Made by a program: the position numbers and the translations under genes
Shown here: piece by piece, positions 33,956 through 40,512 of the stretch
Position numbering within the stretch: position 1 is the first letter of the stretch
Layout of the letters: every line of letters starts with the position of its first letter
DNA from: Fibrobacter sp. UWH4
GTDB taxonomy: Bacteria > Fibrobacterota > Fibrobacteria > Fibrobacterales > Fibrobacteraceae
Length of the DNA stretch: 46,020 nt
Reading direction: 5' to 3'
Assembly (NCBI RefSeq): GCF_900142475.1
Contig: NZ_FRAY01000012.1
Span: 1-46,020, forward strand
The notes under the pieces: generated by a model
Told to the model about the DNA's origin: nothing
Seen by the model: the letters and a program-made list of their open reading frames with translations, nothing else
Database searches by the model: none

Positions 33956-35191
33956 ATGGGATTCTTCGGAAACATATGGAATGGCGTAAAAACTTTTGCT
34001 GTCAAGGCGGTTAAAGTTGTTGGAACCGTCTTAACTAAAGTCGCTGAAGTAGGGGAAAAGGTTATTAAAACAGTAAAGGAGGTTTGGCCTAGAATAAAGC
34101 CCTGGTTGGAAGAATTTGGCAGTAAGTTAGCTGAAATACCTGGAATAGGTCCTTATTTGGCTTCTGCGGCACAGGGCCTTTTAGCATTAGATAAATCTCC
34201 TCTTTTAAGAGCTGTCGGATCGTTGGCAGAAAAATGGTTGCCTATAGTTGGTCGCATCGGTGAAAAACTGAAGGATTGGGCTGAGATCAAGGAAGCCGAG
34301 GCTGCTAGAAAAAAAGTAGAGGAGGCAGAACGAGAAGAAATGACGAATCGACAGAGAGAAGAACTTCTCGTTTGCAAGATTCTTCTACACCACAAGATAT
34401 TAGTGTCTAAGGTTGCTGAAAAGATAAAGGAAAATGATGTTAGCTATATGGATAGTTATTTGCAACTTCGTGCGGCAAGTAGGATACTAGAACAAATGCA
34501 GAAAAAATGGAACGCTCATGAATTGAAAGCCTCGGATTTTACAAGCGAAGATGCGTTTGTGTTAAAATTTACAGAGAATTTGATTGTTGGACGGGAAGTT
34601 TCTGAAACTGAAGCGAATAAATTTGGCGATATAGTTGAATCTATGTTTGGAAAGCCAATTCTTGCGATTGTGTTTGATGAAATGGTAAAGCAATGGGCTG
34701 CAGACTTGGAGTTGGATAGAAAGAAAGAAGAAGAAATATCTGATACGATATGCGATATAGAAATAGACAAGGAAACTTTAGAGGAATATCGTAAATTTGG
34801 TAGGATGGATGAAAAGAAGGAAGCGCGTTATAAGGAATTGGTTGAGAAGCTAGAAGCTCTTGCAAACGAACGGGAATTGTTGAAAAAATCCATTAATCAT
34901 AGGCAATGTTATATTGAAGCTGCTGAAGGAATGCTTTTGGTTTACGAAGGTGATGATGCCCTACGTTCTGCACTTGAAGGGCGTGTAGACTTGAATAGGC
35001 TTGTTGAAGCTATAAAGAACCAGATTGAAAATGTTGCTAATGCGATTCTGCAGTGTATGGAAGGTGGAAAAAATTGGGAGGATCTCTCTACCGAAGAAAG
35101 GATGTTGATTCAAGATTTCTCAAATATTTTCAAAATAGCTGCTGCAAAACGAGCTGAAGAAATTGTAAATGTCGTTGTCGGGGTTGCATAA
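33956..35191 (+). CDS. Unknown helical protein with amphipathic glycine/valine N-terminus
   Basis: I do not recognise the family of this 411-residue protein. The first 44 residues (MGFFGNIWNGVKTFAVKAVK onward) form a run of Val/Ala/Lys amphipathic helix with glycines spaced as in membrane-active peptides. Another Gly/Ala-rich stretch follows at about 64-78 (IPGIGPYLASAAQGL). The rest is charged and helical, with likely coiled coil around 105-130 and 265-315. There is no Sec signal. CGGAG precedes the ATG, and the stop overlaps the natural ATG of the zorA-like gene by one base. It could insert into or bind the membrane; that is inference. Confidence 0.8.
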   Translation: MGFFGNIWNGVKTFAVKAVKVVGTVLTKVAEVGEKVIKTVKEVWPRIKPWLEEFGSKLAEIPGIGPYLASAAQGLLALDKSPLLRAVGSLAEKWLPIVGRIGEKLKDWAEIKEAEAARKKVEEAEREEMTNRQREELLVCKILLHHKILVSKVAEKIKENDVSYMDSYLQLRAASRILEQMQKKWNAHELKASDFTSEDAFVLKFTENLIVGREVSETEANKFGDIVESMFGKPILAIVFDEMVKQWAADLELDRKKEEEISDTICDIEIDKETLEEYRKFGRMDEKKEARYKELVEKLEALANERELLKKSINHRQCYIEAAEGMLLVYEGDDALRSALEGRVDLNRLVEAIKNQIENVANAILQCMEGGKNWEDLSTEERMLIQDFSNIFKIAAAKRAEEIVNVVVGVA

Positions 35192-35253
35192 TGAACGAGT
35201 GTATTGAATTTCTCATCCCTCAAAATGGTATTGAAAAGATTTTTTGCGTGTAA
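35191..35253 (+). other. Natural start of the zorA-like gene, out of frame by one base
   Basis: An ATG at 35191 overlaps the previous stop (TAATG) and reads MNECIEFLIPQNGIEKIF, then CV and a TAA at 35251-35253. A run of six Ts (35240-35245) lies just before the stop. Shifting by -1 within the run, or adding one T, joins this peptide to the zorA-like frame as EKIF-LRVIVVLSF. This gives the short leader plus first membrane helix expected of a MotA/ExbB-type protein. It may be a real frameshift mutation, a phase-variable tract, slippage, or a sequence error. Confidence 0.6.
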
Positions 35254-36581
35254 TTGTAGTATTGTCTTTCGGAACTATGCTAATCATTCATTTCAAGGCA
35301 AGAAAGAAATGCTTGAAATTTATAGAATCATGGGAATTTAATTGGATTGGCAAGACGCAAGATACCACAATGGATGATTTGAATGTGGAACATGGCTCTG
35401 TTTTTGAGTTGTCAGAAGCTATCGCTACACCAATAGAAAAATTTGCAAATGCATTACCTAGTATGCTTTTGATTATTGGCTTACTAGGTACATTTTTAGG
35501 TATTGGGCTCTCTTTGAATGAGGCGGCGGGCATTCTCAACAGTCCGGCTTTGTCATTGCAGCCAAATGCGGATATGATAGGGCAAATGAAGCCGATATTG
35601 GCTGGTATGACGGAAATGCTTGACAAGATGGGTGCATTATTTAAGTCCTCCATATATGGAATAATCTTCTTTTTCCTATTCTCTGCATGGCACAGCAAAT
35701 TTGGCACAGATGGGAAAAGGTTAAAATTTTGCATAGAAAAATGTAATGCGTTGCTTGCAAAGAAAAAAATGGATGAAACCGAACCCATAATTGGTGCATT
35801 GAATAATGTGTCCAAAAGTTTGGGAAATGACTTGAAAGAAGTGCTGATAAATGTGTTGAATGAAGGGATGCGTCATATTAACGATTCTTTGTTGACGATT
35901 AATAAAAGTCTGGGAGAATCTATGAAAGAAACTATATCTAAAGGCTTTGAATCGGCTAAAAGGAGTTTAAAGGCTGTTGCGGATGATACTGCAGAAACCG
36001 CTGATGCATTAAAGGAATTGAACCAGACAATGATTAGCTCATTTAACTCTGTTGCAGATTCTGCCAAGGAAATGAGCGAGGCATCTTCATCATTGAAAAA
36101 ATCCGTTGAAAATTTCACACCGGCAGTTCAAACAACTTTAGACAATATTCAGACTAAATTTGTAAATAGCATAAATGCTAGTGGCCAAATAATGGAACGT
36201 GCTGGTGTTGACATCCGAAACGCAGTTGAGAAAATGTCAAAGAAAACAGAAGATGGACAAAACTCTTTAAACTCAACATTAAGTACTTTCAGGACAGAAT
36301 TGGGCGATATTATGATGGACATTTCGAGAATGACAAAAGATATAGGTCGTCAAGCAAAAACATCAAAGGATGAAATGGCCAAGATAAGAGAAGAAATTTG
36401 TGATCGTTTGGTTAGCATTGCCTCTTCCAATATTATGCTGAAAGACGTCATTGATCAAATACCTTTGAATAAAATAAATGAATATATTGATGTTTCCTTG
36501 AAAAATGCAATGCAATCAACTGATTCAAGAAATAAATCAACGCAATCTATAGCTCTAGGACACGAAAAGGCTGGTAAATAA
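35244..36581 (+). CDS. zorA: ZorA-like MotA/TolQ/ExbB proton-channel protein
   Basis: The frame from TTG 35244 codes for 445 residues. Three membrane helices are visible at about residues 3-17, 71-91 (LPSMLLIIGLLGTFLGIGLS, the MotA_ExbB signature) and 134-150. A cytoplasmic tail of about 295 residues, rich in coiled coil (SFNSVADSAKEMSEASSSLK), follows. The long tail distinguishes ZorA from TolQ/ExbB and from flagellar MotA. In Zorya, ZorA5-ZorB2 is an inner-membrane proton-driven motor that senses phage entry. The first codons are separated from the probable true start at 35191 by a T6 frame break. It is followed after 8 bases by the OmpA-type partner. Confidence 0.83.
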   Translation: MRVIVVLSFGTMLIIHFKARKKCLKFIESWEFNWIGKTQDTTMDDLNVEHGSVFELSEAIATPIEKFANALPSMLLIIGLLGTFLGIGLSLNEAAGILNSPALSLQPNADMIGQMKPILAGMTEMLDKMGALFKSSIYGIIFFFLFSAWHSKFGTDGKRLKFCIEKCNALLAKKKMDETEPIIGALNNVSKSLGNDLKEVLINVLNEGMRHINDSLLTINKSLGESMKETISKGFESAKRSLKAVADDTAETADALKELNQTMISSFNSVADSAKEMSEASSSLKKSVENFTPAVQTTLDNIQTKFVNSINASGQIMERAGVDIRNAVEKMSKKTEDGQNSLNSTLSTFRTELGDIMMDISRMTKDIGRQAKTSKDEMAKIREEICDRLVSIASSNIMLKDVIDQIPLNKINEYIDVSLKNAMQSTDSRNKSTQSIALGHEKAGK

Positions 36582-36589
36582 AAAGTTTT

Positions 36590-37225
36590 ATGCGTGAAAA
36601 ACCAAATCCATTCGTTTCTATCTCCGACTTGATGGCTGGAGTTTCTGCAGTAATCATGTTGATGCTGGTTGTTATGGTTGTTCGGACGATGGTAATGTCT
36701 GCACAGGCAGAATTAAACCAAAAAAAAGGTATCTTCTATGCGATAAAAGAAATTAGTGATAGTTTGGATAAAGGTACACAAAATGTTGAAGTGACTGATA
36801 GAGGCCTTACTTTAAAAGATGCTGCGTTTGAGCGCGGAAGTGCATGTTTGAGTGAAAAAATGGATTCAATACTCACGCAAAAAATTGCACCAATCTTATC
36901 AAAGAAGATGAAAGAATACCCGAATATTCGAGTGTATATAGAAGGACATACGGACATTTTGCCTGTAAAAAATATATCTACGGACATTAAAGCAAAATGC
37001 GCCCTTTTTGATGACAATTATAGCCTTTCTGCTGGTCGAGCCAGAGAAGCGCGCAAGGCCATTTTGAATGCTGTAGACAATGATAAAGAGATTGCCCAGA
37101 GAATTGCTGTAGTCGGTTATGCTTCCGATAAGTTAAAGATAAAAAAAAATCCTGAAGCTGCGGAAAACCGCCGAGTAGAAATTCGTTTAGTTGTGCAGGA
37201 GCCGGAAAAAGATGATGCTGAATAA
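36590..37225 (+). CDS. zorB: ZorB-like MotB/OmpA-domain stator partner
   Basis: The 211-residue protein starts MREKPNPFVSISDLMAGVSA. The NPFxSISDLM text and the Asp at position 13, just before the single membrane helix (about 17-37), match the proton-carrying N-terminus of ZorB. The periplasmic part ends in an OmpA-like peptidoglycan-binding domain: VYIEGHTDILPVKN, LSAGRAREARKAIL and NRRVEIRLVV. With the ZorA-like protein it should form a cell-wall-anchored stator complex. The last 14 bases overlap the patatin gene. Confidence 0.87.
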   Translation: MREKPNPFVSISDLMAGVSAVIMLMLVVMVVRTMVMSAQAELNQKKGIFYAIKEISDSLDKGTQNVEVTDRGLTLKDAAFERGSACLSEKMDSILTQKIAPILSKKMKEYPNIRVYIEGHTDILPVKNISTDIKAKCALFDDNYSLSAGRAREARKAILNAVDNDKEIAQRIAVVGYASDKLKIKKNPEAAENRRVEIRLVVQEPEKDDAE

Positions 37226-38144
37226 TTTCGGATTTGTTTTTTCAGGTGGTGGTGCAAAGGGCGCTTGGCAATTAGGTGTATGGAAGGCATTTGAGGAAAA
37301 AGGGTATAGAGCGAAAGTTGTATCAGGCACTTCTGTTGGTGCACTAAACGCTTGTCTATATGCTCAAGGAGATATAAAAAAAGCGACATGTGCTTGGAAT
37401 GAAATAGACTCCTGGAGACTTTTGCACCCCGATCTTTTTAACATTATTATGAAGGGCCTGCCAACAGCTTTTTGGACATGTTACAATTTTTCTGCAACTA
37501 CAATTATGGAATTGTTAGGAATATCTTCAAAAGAAGATGGATTTTGTTTGCAGGATGGGTTACAAGAATTGATAGAACACCATCTGAACTTAAATAGGCG
37601 AAATCTTTGGCTTCCTATTTTTGTTTGTGCACATTCCATTGAAAAATCTTGCCCTGAATATTTCGCGATTAATTCCAAAGATGATTGGTCGCCAAAAGAA
37701 ATAACAGATATTTTATTGGCATCCGCGGCTATTCCCGTAATATATTCTTCTGTAAATATTCGGGGGAAAGAATATAATGATGGTGGTGGCGGAGTTCTAA
37801 ATTTTTTGTTTGACTATGAAAGCGATGAATATGACAATGCCCCTAAAGCTCCTCTGCAAAGGTTGCCGCTTGATCTAATCATTACGCTGGAATTAGAATT
37901 TAAAAACAATAATGATTGCATTCAAAAGACAAAAAAAGGTTTCCATACTGCTAAAATTGTTCCATCTAAACATTTGGGCGATTTTATAGATGGAACGATA
38001 AAATTTGAACAATCGTTTGTGAATGAGTTAATTGATCTTGGGTATAAAGATGGTTTAAAATGGTTGAACCATAACGAGGTTCAATTGGACTTAGAGAGTT
38101 TTTTAAGCAATTCTACGATATTGCCCAAAATTATATTCGACTGA
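37212..38144 (+). CDS. Patatin-like phospholipase (candidate effector)
   Basis: The ATG at 37212 lies behind AGGAG and gives 310 residues. The oxyanion loop SGGGAKGAWQLG (residues 11-22), the nucleophile motif GTSVG (39-43, S41) and the catalytic D190 in NDGGGG make a complete patatin Ser-Asp dyad. Such enzymes hydrolyse membrane lipids. Related patatins serve as suicide effectors in CBASS systems. There is no signal peptide, so it would act on the inner leaflet. The start overlaps zorB by 14 bases, which implies coupled translation and membership of the operon. It is the last gene before a hairpin. Confidence 0.9.
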   Translation: MMLNNFGFVFSGGGAKGAWQLGVWKAFEEKGYRAKVVSGTSVGALNACLYAQGDIKKATCAWNEIDSWRLLHPDLFNIIMKGLPTAFWTCYNFSATTIMELLGISSKEDGFCLQDGLQELIEHHLNLNRRNLWLPIFVCAHSIEKSCPEYFAINSKDDWSPKEITDILLASAAIPVIYSSVNIRGKEYNDGGGGVLNFLFDYESDEYDNAPKAPLQRLPLDLIITLELEFKNNNDCIQKTKKGFHTAKIVPSKHLGDFIDGTIKFEQSFVNELIDLGYKDGLKWLNHNEVQLDLESFLSNSTILPKIIFD

Positions 38145-38166
38145 TGTTTTAAGAATCCGTTCTAAA

Positions 38167-38198
38167 CTGGAACTTTTACATATCCTCAAAAGTTCCAG
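38167..38198. repeat. Eleven-base inverted repeat after the Zorya-like operon
   Basis: CTGGAACTTTT (38167-38177) and AAAAGTTCCAG (38188-38198) are perfect inverted copies with a ten-base loop. No T-run follows, so it is at best a weak terminator for the operon. It shares the AAGTTCCA core with 32572-32592 and lies about 100 bases upstream of the next FISUC gene. Confidence 0.6.
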
Positions 38199-38292
38199 AA
38201 AAATGGCTTAATTTAAAAATCGTTCCTGAAGCATCCCTTTTTACCTAGATTTGCCTTATAGCAAAAGGTAAATCACTTAAAAAGGAAAGCTT

Positions 38293-38925
38293 ATGTCCAT
38301 TATGGTTATGGCCAAGAAAACCGCCCAGCCCCAGGCCGAGGGGGAAAAGACTGCAAAGAGAACCGCCGCCGAAATGGGTACATTCGTTGACACGCGCGAC
38401 GGTACCGAATACAAGACCTGCAAAATCGGCAACCAGGTCTGGTTGGCCGAGAATCTGAAATTCGAGCTGGATTCAGACGACTGCGTCGCCTACGATGAGG
38501 ATTACCAGTATTTTGACAAATACGGTTATCTATATAGCGAAAAAGGCTTGAAGGAAGCGGTTCCCGAGGGTTGGCACTTGCCGAGCAAAAAGGAATGGGA
38601 GACGATGGTCCGCTTTGCAAAGAAGGATTCCCGTTGCAAGGACGTTTTGAGCGTTATTGCCTCGGAGGAATGGATCGAGTCAAGCTCTGACAAGTACGGC
38701 TTTTCTATGGTCGCAGGTGGAATGCGTTGTGAAAACGGAGATTTTGATTTAATTGATTTTTCGGCTTATTTTTGGTGTGTCGAAAAAACGGTTGACCCGA
38801 TAAGCCATGCGATTGGTCGCGAAAAATTCTATACGTGTGTGCGTTTCGAAGACGGCTGTGACGAAATCGATGACGAGGATTATCCGGCTTATGCGTCTGT
38901 CCGTCTGATTAAGGATGCGGAATAA
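38293..38925 (+). CDS. Cytosolic FISUC-domain protein
   Basis: The 210-residue product has no signal peptide; its N-terminus is Lys/Ala-rich (VMAKKTAQPQAEGEKTAK). The FISUC domain spans about residues 28-208: YKTCKIGNQVWLAENLKFEL, YSEKGLKEAVPEGWHLPSKK and the end YPAYASVRLIKDAE. AAAGGAAAGCTT is a good ribosome binding site. It is a paralog of the minus-strand protein at 31752-32504, and the two face away from the operon between them. Function unknown; a binding scaffold with a C-type-lectin-like fold is possible. Confidence 0.82.
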   Translation: MSIMVMAKKTAQPQAEGEKTAKRTAAEMGTFVDTRDGTEYKTCKIGNQVWLAENLKFELDSDDCVAYDEDYQYFDKYGYLYSEKGLKEAVPEGWHLPSKKEWETMVRFAKKDSRCKDVLSVIASEEWIESSSDKYGFSMVAGGMRCENGDFDLIDFSAYFWCVEKTVDPISHAIGREKFYTCVRFEDGCDEIDDEDYPAYASVRLIKDAE

Positions 38926-38933
38926 CGAAATCC

Positions 38934-38966
38934 ATTTAACATTTTGTAGTATACAAAATGTTAAAT
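38934..38966. terminator. Bidirectional terminator, perfect 15-base inverted repeat
   Basis: ATTTAACATTTTGTA (38934-38948) and TACAAAATGTTAAAT (38952-38966) pair perfectly around GTA. It lies between convergent genes and contains the stop codon of the minus-strand gene. The stem is AT-rich, so it may be less stable than a classical terminator. Confidence 0.6.
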
Positions 38967-39914
38967 GCCCTTATACACCCCCGCAGCCTTCTCGAACTCT
39001 TCTTTGAACCAGAGGCGCAGTTCACGCGGGGCGAGGACATCGGCGTCGCTTAGGAATTGCGGAAAATACACCTTTGCGAGTTTCTCGGAGCATTCGAAGG
39101 TGTAGGTGCCGGCGCTGTTTACCTCGGCGGTTGCGGCAGCTTGCGCTGATCCGCTTTCGCCAACTTTGGCGATCACTTTCGGGCGGTTGGTGGTGAGCTT
39201 GTTGTAGCGTTTGGCGCCTTCTTCGGTGAGTTTTACTTTGACACTTTGTCCGTAACACAAAAACGGGTCGAAGTGTTCGCGGAACATTTCCGCCTGGTGC
39301 GAGAGTTCAAAGTTTTCGCAGTGGAACGCCTTGCTTGCGGTATCGGGAGCGACTCCCCGGATGTGGCAGAGCCGCAGTGAATGGAATCGCGCACCGGCAG
39401 CGGTGCAGTCTACTTTGTCGTCGCACACCACCACGTATGCCCGCACCTGCGACGGCGAGAACGCCAAGAAGCAGGGCGAAACGCACTTTCGTTCTCCGCG
39501 GTAGGTGAGTGAAACATTGGTGCGGGACTCCGCGGCGGCGGTCAACTTGTCCAGTTCGTTGCGAAAAATGAAGCATTCGCGCTTGCCGCGGGGCATGTTC
39601 ACGTAGCATTCGAAATAGTAGCGGCAGAGGGTCGCGATTTTGGTGCCCGCGTTCTTGTTAAATGAATTCGCGAAGTTCGCAAAGCTTTCGCCTGCCTGGT
39701 TCAGCGAGAACTGCAGCGGCGGCACGTTTTTGTACAAAGTATCGTCGGCGCCGATTTTGGTCGGGTCGGGCGGCGCAAATTCCGCATAGCGGGCGAGTAT
39801 CCTGTTGCACAGGTCGCTCAGGCTCTTGAGTCCGTAATCTTCGGCGTCGAGTTCCATTTGCGAACGCAGCAGGTGCGATACGGCGACTTTTATTTTCTGC
39901 GATACATTAATCAT
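38961..39914 (-). CDS. WYL-domain-like transcriptional regulator candidate
   Basis: From the ATG at 39914 (MINVSQKIKVAVSHLLRSQM) the protein has 317 residues; an ATG at 39929 adds five. The centre, VSPCFLAFSPSQVRAYVVVC followed by FHSLRLCHIRGV (about residues 145-190), resembles a WYL domain, a ligand-sensing module of defence-associated regulators. The C-terminal part (SDADVLAPRELRLWFKEEFE) resembles the WCX-type extension. No clear helix-turn-helix is visible at the N-terminus, so the call is tentative. It sits beside the accessory island and could regulate it. Confidence 0.6.
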   Translation of the reverse strand: MINVSQKIKVAVSHLLRSQMELDAEDYGLKSLSDLCNRILARYAEFAPPDPTKIGADDTLYKNVPPLQFSLNQAGESFANFANSFNKNAGTKIATLCRYYFECYVNMPRGKRECFIFRNELDKLTAAAESRTNVSLTYRGERKCVSPCFLAFSPSQVRAYVVVCDDKVDCTAAGARFHSLRLCHIRGVAPDTASKAFHCENFELSHQAEMFREHFDPFLCYGQSVKVKLTEEGAKRYNKLTTNRPKVIAKVGESGSAQAAATAEVNSAGTYTFECSEKLAKVYFPQFLSDADVLAPRELRLWFKEEFEKAAGVYKGI

Positions 39915-39968
39915 GTCATAAAGATACATTTCAAAACGCCAAAGAGGAACCCCAGCGCCCTAAAAACG

Positions 39969-40050
39969 AAAGTTCCAGAAAATGGGCCGCTTTATAAAAA
40001 AAATTGCGAATTTCGGTCGTTTTCGCCAAAGTCCATTCTCGTAAAAGTTC
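39969..40050. promoter_or_regulatory. AAGTTCC motifs in the divergent spacer
   Basis: GAAAGTTCCAGAAAATGG (39969-39986) and AAAAGTTCC about 75 bases later lie between the WYL-like gene and the small orphan gene. Both share the core of the inverted repeats at 32572 and 38167. The spacing to either gene start is compatible with a promoter-region site. Confidence 0.4.
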
Positions 40051-40133
40051 CTGCCTGTAGAACAAAAAAATAATGTCTGTTTGAGCAAGCCCCGCCCGAG
40101 GCTAGATTTATTCAAAAAACAAAGGAGGCCGTT

Positions 40134-40454
40134 ATGGCTAAGAAAGAAGAAATCGAATTTGAAACCGAAGAATCGTCAAGCATCCTCGACGACATCTATG
40201 ACATCGCCCATGACATTTTCCCTGATGCGACCGAAAGATTTCACAAGAAGGTGGGCGACATGCTGGAGAGTGCCGTCAACTACATCGAAAACATCACGCC
40301 CTCGTGGGAGGCGGGCTGCGACCGCATCTTCAACAAGGTAATGAACTTTTTGGATGGTGCCGAGGAAAAGAGCCTGAAGGCAATCGACAAGGTGCAGCAC
40401 AGTCCCATCGGGGCCGCGATCGACCAGATCTACGAACGCAATCATCGCGACTAA
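40134..40454 (+). CDS. Small unknown acidic helical protein
   Basis: This 106-residue protein starts MAKKEEIEFETEESSSILDD behind a strong AAAGGAGG site, so it is very likely expressed. It is mostly helical and has no signal peptide or membrane segment. I do not recognise a family. Repeating short helices such as IYDIAHDIFPDATERFHKKV and CDRIFNKVMNFLDGAEEKS are visible. Confidence 0.68.
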   Translation: MAKKEEIEFETEESSSILDDIYDIAHDIFPDATERFHKKVGDMLESAVNYIENITPSWEAGCDRIFNKVMNFLDGAEEKSLKAIDKVQHSPIGAAIDQIYERNHRD

Positions 40455-40471
40455 GCGCAGCGTTTCATACT

Positions 40472-40503
40472 GCTGGTTTCCCTGAACTTGTTTCAGGACC
40501 AGC
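40472..40503. repeat. Interrupted inverted repeat between convergent genes
   Basis: GCTGG (40472-40476) with CCAGC (40499-40503) and CCTGAA (40481-40486) with TTCAGG (40492-40497) form one hairpin with a small internal loop. No T-run follows. It could be a weak bidirectional terminator or a dispersed palindromic repeat. Confidence 0.45.
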
Positions 40504-40512
40504 GTCGGCATG

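Noticed and set aside
35244-37225. Flagellar MotAB or TolQR/ExbBD function for the stator pair
   Set aside because: The 295-residue coiled tail, the NPFxSISDLM motif and the operon partners do not fit these, and no flagellar, tolA/tonB or pal gene is nearby.
38167-38198. The inverted repeat as a normal intrinsic terminator of the operon
   Set aside because: The stem is perfect, but no T-run follows on either strand at the right distance. It shares its sequence with spacer motifs elsewhere, so it is listed as a repeat.
32505-38292. Prophage or integrative element carrying the AT-rich operon
   Set aside because: No integrase, excisionase, structural phage gene or attachment-site duplication is visible. 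The tRNA genes lie far away. Transfer is likely, but the vehicle cannot be named.
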